In this document: piece by piece, positions 47,884 through 55,772 of the stretch
Position numbering within the stretch: the stretch's first letter is position 1
Layout: the number at the start of each line of letters is the position of its first letter
Assembly (NCBI RefSeq): GCF_015182285.1
Contig: NZ_PRDM01000001.1
Location: 1,426,001 to 1,490,000, forward strand
DNA: 64,000 nucleotides
Reading direction: 5' to 3'
DNA from: Flavobacterium hungaricum
Lineage (GTDB): Bacteria; Bacteroidota; Bacteroidia; Flavobacteriales; Flavobacteriaceae
Program-made: the position numbers and the translations under genes
The notes under the pieces: model-generated
Seen by the model: only the letters and a program-made list of their open reading frames with translations
The model's database searches: none
What the model was told of the DNA's origin: nothing

Positions 47884-47950
47884 TGAGGGACAGGACAAAT
47901 TACAAAATCATTTTTGGATGATTTGAAGAAATTGGCTTTCTATATGTAGT
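47884..47950 (+). repeat. Dispersed repeat A, copy 2
   Basis: Matches copy 1 at 41682-41755 over about 41 bases. The common frame reads QITKSFLDDLKKLAFYM then stop, against QFTNHFMNDLKKLAYF then stop in copy 1. It directly follows a strong hairpin, as in copy 1. Confidence 0.45.
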
Positions 47951-48134
47951 GTCTGTCTTCCATTGGCTATGTAAATTTGGTTTAGATGTCTTGTTGGGGA
48001 TTGATGCAAAAATTATAAAAACTCAAGTGATTCAGTGCATTAAACTGATATCTAAATTTACAAAATTTATGGAGGATTTTAAAAGAATGTTTTACGTAAG
48101 GCAGTATTGTCTTTCTTTGGCTCTATGAATTAAA

Positions 48135-48539
48135 TTATTCCCTGGTTGCTGAATCGTACTCTTCATCAGTAACTGGAGTAAGCCAAGTAACTTGAGTATC
48201 TTCTTTAAAATTTGTGATCGCAACATGAACCATTTTAGTTTCTGAACTGGCACCATGCCAATGTTCTACACTTTCGGGAATATTCACAACGTCACCTTTT
48301 TGAATTATCTGAGCAGGTTTGCCCCTTTCTTGATAAAGTCCTTTGCCTTCAATGACCAATAAAACCTGACCTTTTGGATGTGTATGCCAGTTTGTTCTCG
48401 CGCCAGGTTCGAAAGTTACGCTGCCTGCTGAGAATTCGTTGTTTTTATCTCTCGCAATTAAAGGCTTTAAAAAAGCATTGCCTATAAACCAATCTTTAGG
48501 TAGCGGTTCTCCTTTTGGAAATATTTCTGTTGAACTCAT
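48135..48539 (-). CDS. Cupin-domain protein, probably missing its lipoprotein leader
   Basis: The 134-residue single-cupin protein has GSVTFEPGARTNWHTHPKGQ (His-x-His and Glu/Gln ligands), VLLVIEGKGLYQERGK and NIPESVEHWHGASSETKMVH (second His), the pattern of small cupins linked to carboxymuconolactone decarboxylase proteins. It starts inside the stop of a 21-codon lipoprotein-signal ORF, and one extra A in a 7-A run would fuse the two. As written the protein would stay in the cytoplasm. It belongs to a minus-strand group with an acetyltransferase, a secreted hydrolase and an AraC regulator. Confidence 0.82.
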   Translation of the reverse strand: MSSTEIFPKGEPLPKDWFIGNAFLKPLIARDKNNEFSAGSVTFEPGARTNWHTHPKGQVLLVIEGKGLYQERGKPAQIIQKGDVVNIPESVEHWHGASSETKMVHVAITNFKEDTQVTWLTPVTDEEYDSATRE

Positions 48540-48601
48540 ACTATTTTTTTAGAATTACATGCAGTTAAAAGTACTGTGAATATAATGATTAATTTTTTCA
48601 T
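48536..48601 (-). pseudogene. Detached lipoprotein signal peptide of the cupin
   Basis: A 21-codon frame starting at 48601 reads MKKLIIIFTVLLTACNSKKI: a perfect lipoprotein signal with lipobox LTAC (Cys at residue 15). It ends at a TGA that overlaps the cupin ATG. The run of seven A (48544-48550 on the complementary strand) lies just before the stop; an eighth A would give AAT-AGT-ATG and fuse it in frame to the cupin. It may be a frameshift, phase variation or a sequencing error. Confidence 0.65.
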
Positions 48602-48640
48602 TTATTTTCTCTTTTACTATAACTTACTGATTTTGTTTGA

Positions 48641-49213
48641 TTAAAGAGTTTTAATAGTCTTTGCAGGTATCCCACCAACGATGGTATTATCAGAAACATT
48701 TTTTGTAACGACTGCACCGGAAGCTACAATAGAATTTTTTCCAATTGTAACACCTGGAAGAATGGTTGCATTTGCTCCAATCCATGCATTTTTCTTGATG
48801 TGAACAAGGCCGGGTAGAAGTGACTGTCTATTTTCAGGTTCTAAAGGATGTGCTTCTGACAGCAGACTTACGTTTGGCGCTATTAAAACATTGTCTTCAA
48901 TAATGATTCCTCCCAAATCCAAAAGAGTACAATTGAAATTGATAAAAACGTTTTTTCCTATTTTGATGTTTTTTCCGTAATTAATGTAAGAAGGCGTAAA
49001 AACAGAAGTGCTTTCGTGAATAATACTTCCTGTAATCTCACTTAATATAGCTCTGATTTCAGAAGGATCACTAGAGTTGTTCATCTTCACCAGCAGCTGT
49101 TTTGTCGCATAAGAAGATTCCTGAAGACGTTGAGCTTGCGGATCTTTTGGCGTTATTGTTTCGCCTTTTAGAAGTCGCTCAAAAATATCTTCTGTAATTT
49201 CGTTTGAATTCAT
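48641..49213 (-). CDS. Hexapeptide-repeat sugar O-acetyltransferase
   Basis: The 190-residue protein has the maltose/galactoside acetyltransferase layout. A helical N terminus ([20 protein letters not shown]) precedes left-handed beta-helix repeats ([60 protein letters not shown] with catalytic His) and the end [20 protein letters not shown] and [12 protein letters not shown]. It acetylates a sugar or related acceptor with acetyl-CoA; the acceptor is unknown. It lies 10 bp after the hydrolase gene, so they are one operon. Confidence 0.87.
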   Translation of the reverse strand: MNSNEITEDIFERLLKGETITPKDPQAQRLQESSYATKQLLVKMNNSSDPSEIRAILSEITGSIIHESTSVFTPSYINYGKNIKIGKNVFINFNCTLLDLGGIIIEDNVLIAPNVSLLSEAHPLEPENRQSLLPGLVHIKKNAWIGANATILPGVTIGKNSIVASGAVVTKNVSDNTIVGGIPAKTIKTL

Positions 49214-49223
49214 GAATCAAAAA

Positions 49224-50276
49224 TTATTTTAAATTATCTAGAAAGAAAGACTGCAGTTTTTCAAACGGAATTTTATCCAATTTGTCGTATAAATCGACAT
49301 GTACGGCATTTGGTATAATCTTTAATTCTTTAGGTTCGGCTGCTGCTTTAAAAGCGTCCTCGCTAAAATATCTCGAATGTGCATTTTCTCCCGCGATAAT
49401 CATTATAGGTCTTGGGCTGATTTCTTTAATGTTAGACAGAATGGGCATATTCATAAAAGAAATAGGCATAGTTGCTGTCCAAGATGCATTAGAATTGATT
49501 GAGCGAACATGAAAACCTCTTGGTGTTTTATAATAATCAAAATACTCTTTCACAAATTGAGGTTCGCTGCCAGTTAGTTTTTGAGGAAGATTATTTGCAG
49601 ATGGAGCATAAGTGCCGTTTTGTGCATCTTTCCAACGCTGTTGTCCTAATTGTTCTAAGTTTTTTGAGCGCTGTTCGGCAGTTACGATATCATTATAACC
49701 TTTAGACATTACTCTAGTCATATCGTACATACTTGTTGTTGCAACGGCTTTAATGCGTTTGTCAGCTGCAGAAGCATTTAAAGCAAAACCTCCAAATCCG
49801 CAGATGCCTATAATTCCAATATTTTCTCTGTTGATGTTTTTTTGAAGACCTAAAAAGTCAACTGCAGCGCTAAAATCTTCTGTATTTATATCGGGAGAAG
49901 CTACATTACGAGGTTCACCACTGCTTTCTCCAGTGTAAGACGGATCAAAAGCCAATGCAGCAAATCCGCGTTCTGCCATTTGATTGGCATATAAACCAGA
50001 TGATTGTTCTTTAACTGCCCCAAAAGGACCGCTAATTGCTATTGCAGCAAGCAATGTTTGGTCTGAGTTTTTTGGAAGATAAAGATCGCCTGAAAGAGTA
50101 ATTCCGTAACGATTCTTAAAAGTTACTTTTTGTCGGGTTACTTTATCGCTTAATTTAAATGTATAATGTTCTTCTGTCGTATTCATTTTCTTTTTATTTT
50201 GAATTGATTCTTTGTTTTGTGAAAAAGCTTGTCCGATAACTAAAAGAGACATAGCTGCTAATGCTGTTATTTTCAT
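49224..50276 (-). CDS. Secreted alpha/beta hydrolase (YcjY-like)
   Basis: The 350-residue protein has an N-terminal signal peptide (MKITALAAMSLLVIGQAFSQ). The core has VTFKNRYGITLSGDLYLP, YANQMAERGFAALAFDPSYT, a strand-helix elbow IGIIGICGFGGFALNASAAD and a C-terminal His in AVHVDLYDKLDK. The usual nucleophile Ser of G-x-S-x-G is replaced: the elbow reads GICGFGG, with Phe where Ser is expected and Cys two positions before. I believe this CGFGG form recurs in flavobacterial homologues, so it may be a subfamily trait rather than a mutation. Confidence 0.82.
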   Translation of the reverse strand: MKITALAAMSLLVIGQAFSQNKESIQNKKKMNTTEEHYTFKLSDKVTRQKVTFKNRYGITLSGDLYLPKNSDQTLLAAIAISGPFGAVKEQSSGLYANQMAERGFAALAFDPSYTGESSGEPRNVASPDINTEDFSAAVDFLGLQKNINRENIGIIGICGFGGFALNASAADKRIKAVATTSMYDMTRVMSKGYNDIVTAEQRSKNLEQLGQQRWKDAQNGTYAPSANNLPQKLTGSEPQFVKEYFDYYKTPRGFHVRSINSNASWTATMPISFMNMPILSNIKEISPRPIMIIAGENAHSRYFSEDAFKAAAEPKELKIIPNAVHVDLYDKLDKIPFEKLQSFFLDNLK

Positions 50277-50364
50277 CTGTTTGAAGTGTTTTAGATTACA
50301 GCTACAAAATTAAAACGGCATCATCAGGCGCCGTTAAAGAATATCAAACCAAAAAATAAGAATA

Positions 50365-51243
50365 TCAAACCTCGATTTTTCTATGTGATTTTGGATTAGT
50401 TCCTGTATGTTTTTTAAAAAAGTTGTTAAAATAGGTTGGGTACTCAAACCCGAGTGCATATGCAATTTCTGCAATATTCCAGTCTGTATGCTGCAAAAGT
50501 GCTTTTGCTTCTGTCGCAATTCTTTCTGTTATGTGTGACGTGGTTGATTTGCCAGTGATTTCTTTAACCGCTCGGTTTAAATAGTTCACATGAATGTTTA
50601 AGTTTTGTGCATAATCTTTCGCTGTTGTCATACGAAGCGGACTGTCAGCACTTTCTATAGGGAATTGTCTTTCTAAAAGTTCAAGAAATACAGAAGCAAT
50701 TCTTGATGTCCCGTTTCTGCCTTCATTATTATTTTCAGAAGGTTGCAATTTCAAAGATTCATGGATGATTAAATGTATGTAACTGCGTATGAGTTCATCT
50801 TTATAGGTATAATCGCTTTTTTGTTCTTCAATCATTTTTTGAAAAAGAGTATTAAGAAACAATCTCTGTTCTTCTGAAATGCGGAGAACAGGTGTTCCTC
50901 CAATTTTAAAAAAAGGCGATTGATGAAGACTTTCGGAACGTTCGGACTGTTTTAAAAATTCCTCAGAAAATAAAATCGTGTAACCGGTGTATGTTGTAGA
51001 AATTGTTTCCCATGAATAGGGTATATGCGGATTCCCAAAAAACAATATAGTTCCCTGCTGATCAAAACTTTTGTCAGCATAATGAATTTTACTGTGTCCC
51101 GTAGTCAGACATATTTTAAAGAAATCTTTTCTGCTGTAAATACGGGTCGCATTACTGTCATCTTCTATTTGAAAAGCTTTGAAACCTTTTAGCTTAAGCT
51201 CATTATTAAACTCAGAAACACTGCGAACTGTTTTTTCTTCCAT
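50365..51243 (-). CDS. AraC-family transcriptional regulator
   Basis: The 292-residue protein has an N-terminal cupin-like sensor domain (IHYADKSFDQQGTILFFGNP, HIPYSWETISTTYTGYTILF) and two C-terminal helix-turn-helix units (AKDYAQNLNIHVNYLNRAVK; NIAEIAYALGFEYPTYFNNF, then FKKHTGTNPKSHR). It lies upstream of the hydrolase, acetyltransferase and cupin genes on the same strand, with 88 bp between, and probably regulates them in response to a small molecule. Confidence 0.9.
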   Translation of the reverse strand: MEEKTVRSVSEFNNELKLKGFKAFQIEDDSNATRIYSRKDFFKICLTTGHSKIHYADKSFDQQGTILFFGNPHIPYSWETISTTYTGYTILFSEEFLKQSERSESLHQSPFFKIGGTPVLRISEEQRLFLNTLFQKMIEEQKSDYTYKDELIRSYIHLIIHESLKLQPSENNNEGRNGTSRIASVFLELLERQFPIESADSPLRMTTAKDYAQNLNIHVNYLNRAVKEITGKSTTSHITERIATEAKALLQHTDWNIAEIAYALGFEYPTYFNNFFKKHTGTNPKSHRKIEV

Positions 51244-51590
51244 GATGCAAAGTTAATAAAATCAAATCTAATTGATAGAAATATGGTATCAATGTAGTGG
51301 GAATTATATCTGTTCCTAATATTTGGAAAACTCCTTGCAAATATTAAATGTGAAATTAATTTATTTGTCTGTTTTAAAGCGATTTGTATGCATCGTAGGT
51401 GTTTAATATTAGAAAATGTTAAATTTTGTAGATTTTTTATTACAATATCTTATGATATATAATTTGATATTTAAATGAAGAATGCAAATCAGCTTTTAGT
51501 AAAATTAAATTATGCTTATGAGACTATTGACGTTAAAATTAGATGATCAAATTAGCTAATTTGCAATCCGTCCAAAAATATTTAAGCATA
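51244..51590. other. Intergenic region with repeat B copy 2
   Basis: It holds the second copy of repeat B (51375-51418) and a 14-bp palindrome AAATTAGCTAATTT (51549-51562) just beyond the exporter stop codon. No gene is seen. Confidence 0.55.
51375..51418 (-). repeat. Dispersed repeat B, copy 2
   Basis: GCGATTTGTATGCATCGTA matches copy 1 near 41780 at 17 of 19 positions, with partial similarity on both sides. On the minus strand it reads as NTYDAYKSL then stop, comparable with NLYDTYKPLL in copy 1. Confidence 0.4.
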
Positions 51591-53783
51591 TTAGATACCT
51601 AACTCGAGTTGATTTTTTACTAAATTAAAATAATCTGCTTTTTTATTTACTAATTCTTTGTGAGTGCCTATTTCTATAATTTTACCGTTTTTTAAAACAA
51701 TAATTTGATCTGCATTTTTAACGGTACTCAATCTATGTGCTACAATTAAAACAGTTTTATCCTCAAAAAAAACATTTAAATTTTCCATTATTATTCTTTC
51801 ATTCTCGGCATCCAAACTGCTTGTGGCTTCATCAAAAAATAAATATTTTGGATTTCTATAAACAGCTCTAGCAATCAGAATTCTTTGTTTTTGACCTCCG
51901 GAAATCCCACTTCCTGAAGAACCTATTTTAGTTTTTAATCCCAGAGGAAGACTATTGATAAAGTCGGACAGATTTGCTATTTTGATGGCATTTTCTAACT
52001 TTTCACTATCAATTTCTACATCAGAGGTAGCAATATTCCTTTCTATAGTTTCTGAAAAAATGAATCCGTCTTGCATAACAACTCCGTATTCATTTCTCCA
52101 TTCTTCAAGTTTAGTGTCTTTCAAATTTTTTCCATTTACAAAAATCTCTCCCTCCGTTACATCATAATGCTTCAATAAAATTTTTAAAAGAGTTGTTTTA
52201 CCACTTCCGCTTGAACCAACGATTGCAGTAATTTTATTTGCTGGAATAAAATGGTTAATCTTTTGCAATACATATTCAGATTTTGGGCCTTCATACTGAA
52301 AACTAATATCATTAAGTAAAATTCCATCTATTTTATCATTGATCATGTATTTTTTAGTAGACAAATATGGTATTTGATTTTCATTAACTTTGAAATTATG
52401 AATTTCGTTTAATCTTGAAAAACTCAATTTAGCGTCTTGCAGTGAACGAAAAAAAGTTATCAATTGATTTATTGGAGAATTCATTTCACCAATAATATAA
52501 GATACACTTAGCATGCTGCCTAAAGTAAGATTGTTATCAATTACATTTTGAGCAACTATAAATGTGACAACAATATTTTTTAAACTGTTTAAAAAATCAT
52601 ATCCGGAAAGTTGAAATTGGTCTAAATTAAGAACTTTGACGTTAATCTTTAAAAGCTTTTCCTGTAATTCTTTCCATTGATTTTTTTTGTATTCTTCAAA
52701 GTTATTCAGTTTTATCTCCTGCATTCCCGTTACAAGTTCATAAGTGGTACTTTGATTATCTGCTAGTAAGTCAAACCTGTTATAATCAAGTATTTTTCTT
52801 TGTCTTTGAAAATATAAAACCCATAAAATAGACAAGAGTGTTATACACGTGTATACTAACAATAATGACCACTTATAATATGCAAGAACTGCAAAAAAAA
52901 CAGAAAAATTTATTAAAGAAAAAAGAATCTGAACACTTTGGGAAGTTAAAAAATTTTCGATTCTTTTATGATCTTGGATCCTTTGCGTCAAATCACCAAT
53001 TCTTTTAGCATCGAAATATTTTAAAGGCATGCTCATTAATTTCCCAAAAAAATCAGCAATGATGTTTATATTGATTTTTGATCCAACATAAAGCAGAATT
53101 CTATTTCTTATAATCTCTACTATTGTTTGCCCAAAGAAAAGAAAAAGCTGAGCTAAAAGAATTAATGTAACAAGATTTATATTTTTAGCTTTTATGCCTT
53201 TATCAACCAAATTTTCAGTTAAAAAAGGGAAGGCCAGAGTCAGCAAACTTCCTAAAAATAGAGTTGCAAAAATTTTTGTCATTTGCCATTTAAATGGCTT
53301 TATGTAATTTAAGAGATAAGAAAAATTATTCTGTTCTTTTATTTCTTTCTGTTTAAAAAAAGAATTACCGGGAGTTAAATATAAAGCAATGCCCTTCATT
53401 GAGCTAGCAATCCATCCCTTGCAGAAATCTTCTTCATCTATTTTAATGAAACCATGGGCTGGGTCTGCTAAGTAATAATATGTTTTTTTAAGCAATCTAC
53501 TCTTTTTAATTTTGTATAAGACTAAAAAGTGTGCTTGATTCCAGTGAAGTATGCAAGGCAGTTCGACTTCTTTTTCCTTAAGTTTATCAAGTGTTAATTT
53601 CGCAGATATTGTCTCAAAGCCTATCGTTTGGGCGGCCTGCGAAATCCCCAAAAGACTTACGCCATTTTTGGTTATAAAAGAACTTTCTCTAAAAAAAGAC
53701 AGGCTAAATTCTTTTCCGTAATATTTAGCAATCATAACCAAACAAGATGGACCACAATCCATCTCGTCTAATTGATATGTCAT
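51591..53783 (-). CDS. C39-peptidase ABC exporter for GG-leader peptides (PCAT)
   Basis: The 730-residue inner-membrane protein combines three parts. The N-terminal C39 protease (residues about 1-130) has catalytic Cys10 in QLDEMDCGPSCLVM, His85 in WNQAHFLVLY and Asp107 in YLADPAHG. A six-helix ABC membrane domain follows, then a nucleotide-binding domain with IVGSSGSGKTTLLKI, SGSGISGGQKQR, YLFFDEATSSLD and the switch His in LIVAHRLST. Such proteins cut the leader after Gly-Gly and export the core. The ATG at 53783 is chosen; a longer reading from 53915 lies within the radical SAM gene. The three upstream precursors all carry GG leaders. No HlyD-type adaptor gene is visible in this window. 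Confidence 0.93.
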   Translation of the reverse strand: MTYQLDEMDCGPSCLVMIAKYYGKEFSLSFFRESSFITKNGVSLLGISQAAQTIGFETISAKLTLDKLKEKEVELPCILHWNQAHFLVLYKIKKSRLLKKTYYYLADPAHGFIKIDEEDFCKGWIASSMKGIALYLTPGNSFFKQKEIKEQNNFSYLLNYIKPFKWQMTKIFATLFLGSLLTLAFPFLTENLVDKGIKAKNINLVTLILLAQLFLFFGQTIVEIIRNRILLYVGSKININIIADFFGKLMSMPLKYFDAKRIGDLTQRIQDHKRIENFLTSQSVQILFSLINFSVFFAVLAYYKWSLLLVYTCITLLSILWVLYFQRQRKILDYNRFDLLADNQSTTYELVTGMQEIKLNNFEEYKKNQWKELQEKLLKINVKVLNLDQFQLSGYDFLNSLKNIVVTFIVAQNVIDNNLTLGSMLSVSYIIGEMNSPINQLITFFRSLQDAKLSFSRLNEIHNFKVNENQIPYLSTKKYMINDKIDGILLNDISFQYEGPKSEYVLQKINHFIPANKITAIVGSSGSGKTTLLKILLKHYDVTEGEIFVNGKNLKDTKLEEWRNEYGVVMQDGFIFSETIERNIATSDVEIDSEKLENAIKIANLSDFINSLPLGLKTKIGSSGSGISGGQKQRILIARAVYRNPKYLFFDEATSSLDAENERIIMENLNVFFEDKTVLIVAHRLSTVKNADQIIVLKNGKIIEIGTHKELVNKKADYFNLVKNQLELGI

Positions 53784-53784
53784 T

Positions 53785-55137
53785 TTAATTTTTTGCAATT
53801 TCTTCTTTTTTTTGTCTGATATAATAATCCAAAAGCAGTTTGTCTTTAAAATTTGATTTAAAAGGCGGACAGGCGGGAGTTCCTTCATGCCAAGATTTTG
53901 GGCAACCACCTCCACAGACTGGCAAATGCAAACACGATTTGCACCAAGTTGTTCCTGAGTCTACCACAGTACTCCAATCCCGGAGCGTTGCATTCATATT
54001 ATAAGTTTCTTTGGATTCAAAAAGATTTCCAATCAAACTATCTCCTTTGCCATAAGTTTCAGAATAAGGGAACTCCCAACAGGCATATATGTTTCCAAAA
54101 GCATCCCAAACTTCACTATCTTTCTGTTCAACCATACAAACCGAGTAGCTTCTTTTAGGCAAAATATTGACTCTTATATTATGCTCATAACATCTGAATA
54201 GCCATTCGATTTCTTTTTGTGCAAAAAAATCTTTTGTTAAACTTTCTTTTCCTGCATCATTACCTCCGAAATCAACAATTGTTGCAAAATACATCGAAAC
54301 TTTATCCTGCAAATTCATTTCTTTAATGTAATCTATTAGAGGCTCCACATATTGGTAATTTGTCTTGTCGATATTTACTCGTATAGATATATTGCATCCA
54401 TAATCTTTGTAAGTTGCTGTTTGAGTAACATCTGCAATATTTTTCATTATAATATCGAATGTTGGGTCTCCGGCCTTAGTAATTCTTCGTGTATCATGAC
54501 TCTCTGCAGTTCCATCAATAGTTATCTGATAGTCAGTAATTCCACACTCTTTAACTAGTTCTTCAAATAATTTAGGCTTTAAACTTAAACCATTAGTAAT
54601 CATATCTGAAATATATGTAAAGCCTTTTTCTTTACACAAAGCAATCATTCTTTTTGATGCTTTTTTTATTGATGAATAGCCCGTTAGAGGTTCACCGCCA
54701 TACCAAGTAATGGCTAGTCCATTGTAAATATCCTTTCCATTTAATAAAAACTCGATTCTTTCAAGATATTTGTCGATAACATCTTCCTTTGCATAGTCTT
54801 TAGTATGAGTCTGACCACAATAGTGACAGCCCAATTGGCAGTTAGCAGATGGCTGAATAGTCATTGCTAAGAAGTTTACAGTATCTCTTACTTCTGCGTT
54901 TTTGGACATAATGTACTGGTATTCATCTTCTTCAGTATTGACAATAAACTCTTTTTCGACTAACGTTTTGTATATTTCGTTATCAACTTTATCAAATTCG
55001 TTGTTAATAGCAAATTGATATATATTCTCTTCAATTAAAATAGAAGTGGCAGTCCGAGTTGAGAAAATAATTCGTTTATTAGGCATGTCTACTTCACTCA
55101 ATTCATCAGTAGACAAATGGTATTTTGAAAATTTCAT
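53785..55137 (-). CDS. Radical SAM/SPASM peptide maturase
   Basis: The 450-residue enzyme has an N-terminal RRE-like segment (about residues 1-80) for leader binding. The radical SAM core carries C100-x3-C104-x2-C107 (SANCQLGCHYCGQT) and the glycine motif WYGGEPLTG. The C-terminal SPASM region has ACWEF and CKSCLHLPVCGGGC (C-x2-C-x5-C-x3-C), then PACPPF, which fits binding of auxiliary iron-sulphur clusters. Radical SAM/SPASM maturases make thioether or carbon-carbon crosslinks in ribosomal peptides. The Cys-rich precursors encoded immediately upstream are the obvious substrates. The family most resembles the GG-Bacteroidales type maturases as I recall them. Exact chemistry cannot be read from sequence. 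Confidence 0.92.
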   Translation of the reverse strand: MKFSKYHLSTDELSEVDMPNKRIIFSTRTATSILIEENIYQFAINNEFDKVDNEIYKTLVEKEFIVNTEEDEYQYIMSKNAEVRDTVNFLAMTIQPSANCQLGCHYCGQTHTKDYAKEDVIDKYLERIEFLLNGKDIYNGLAITWYGGEPLTGYSSIKKASKRMIALCKEKGFTYISDMITNGLSLKPKLFEELVKECGITDYQITIDGTAESHDTRRITKAGDPTFDIIMKNIADVTQTATYKDYGCNISIRVNIDKTNYQYVEPLIDYIKEMNLQDKVSMYFATIVDFGGNDAGKESLTKDFFAQKEIEWLFRCYEHNIRVNILPKRSYSVCMVEQKDSEVWDAFGNIYACWEFPYSETYGKGDSLIGNLFESKETYNMNATLRDWSTVVDSGTTWCKSCLHLPVCGGGCPKSWHEGTPACPPFKSNFKDKLLLDYYIRQKKEEIAKN

Positions 55138-55181
55138 ACTTTAGTTTTGTTAAGTTTTCGGTTAATTATATCCTGATAAGT

Positions 55182-55373
55182 CTAGTCTATTGTAGGATAG
55201 AATGAACCGCAATCCCCAATAGTTAGCTGATCACAGTTTCCTTTAAAAACACCACAACTTGATAGTTTACCACATCCTCCAATTAATTTTGAAGCCTGTT
55301 TTTCAGATACAATCTCGAAGCTAGTTACACTGTTTTTGCTTTTAGCAAATTCAATAAATTTTTTCTTGAACAT
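55182..55373 (-). CDS. GG-leader Cys-rich precursor peptide, type 2
   Basis: This 63-residue peptide has a Lys-rich leader (MFKKKFIEFAKSKNSVTSFE) ending SKLIGG (Gly32-Gly33), and a core that starts with Cys34 and has four Cys: C34-x5-C40-x6-C47-x7-C55. A longer frame from 55406 exists, but the MFKKKF start at 55373 matches the start of the sister precursors. It is 44 bp upstream of the radical SAM gene, which should modify the core; the PCAT would cut after GG. Core residues SSCGVFKG are shared with type 1. Confidence 0.87.
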   Translation of the reverse strand: MFKKKFIEFAKSKNSVTSFEIVSEKQASKLIGGCGKLSSCGVFKGNCDQLTIGDCGSFYPTID

Positions 55374-55394
55374 ATTATAATTGTATATTAAGTA

Positions 55395-55422
55395 CAGTAA
55401 AACCAATATTTTGGTTTTACTG
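55395..55422 (-). promoter_or_regulatory. Perfect 12-bp hairpin between precursor genes
   Basis: CAGTAAAACCAA (55395-55406) pairs with TTGGTTTTACTG (55411-55422) around TATT. It lies between the type 1 stop and type 2 start. It lacks a following T run on the minus strand, so partial termination or RNA stabilisation, raising precursor over enzyme levels, is more likely than full termination. Confidence 0.6.
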
Positions 55423-55444
55423 TCTGTTAATTTTTTTTAAAATA

Positions 55445-55639
55445 TTATGAATCCACCTCAACCTCGGTGAATCTAGAACAGGTTCTTAGTTCTCCACATG
55501 TTCCACTGAATGCACCACATGAACTTAATGATCTGCATCCGCCTGTAAGTTTAGATGTCTCTGTATCATTCAAAACTTCAAAAGAAGTTGAAGAAAGTTC
55601 TATATTTTGAACTAACGCTTTAAATTTATTTTTAAACAT
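55445..55639 (-). CDS. GG-leader Cys-rich precursor peptide, type 1, copy 2
   Basis: The 64-residue peptide has leader MFKNKFKALVQNIELSSTSF ... TSKLTGG (Gly33-Gly34) and a 30-residue core with Cys35-x5-Cys41-x6-Cys48-x5-Cys54 and an acidic tail EVEVDS. It differs from the copy at 58565 at 13 of 64 positions; all four Cys and the GG are kept. It lies just downstream of the outer-membrane receptor gene and is preceded by a conserved leader region, so it may have its own promoter. Confidence 0.9.
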   Translation of the reverse strand: MFKNKFKALVQNIELSSTSFEVLNDTETSKLTGGCRSLSSCGAFSGTCGELRTCSRFTEVEVDS

Positions 55640-55667
55640 TGTTATAAAAAATTAAGAATTAAAAAAT

Positions 55668-55767
55668 GCAGCATATAAAACACCGTGCTGACTCGGTGTG
55701 GTTGCAACCCTATTTAGTATTTCTTTCTTTCGAACTGCGCAATACGAAATACTCAAAATGATAAATC
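55668..55767 (-). promoter_or_regulatory. Conserved structured leader, copy 1
   Basis: About 100 nt upstream of the type 1 copy 2 precursor are nearly the same as 58788-58885. Conserved parts include GGTTGCAACC and the stem ACACCG-AGTCAGCA-CGGTGT. An AGTATTTC/GAAATACT stem is possible further upstream. On the minus strand it is preceded by a TTTATCATTTTGAG stretch resembling a -7 region. Promoter and untranslated leader are both plausible. Confidence 0.6.
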
Positions 55768-55772
55768 AAAAT

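Noticed and set aside
53784..53915. Longer N terminus for the C39-peptidase ABC exporter
   Set aside because: It is out of frame inside the radical SAM gene, and the C39 domain normally begins at the MTYQLDEMDCGPSC point.
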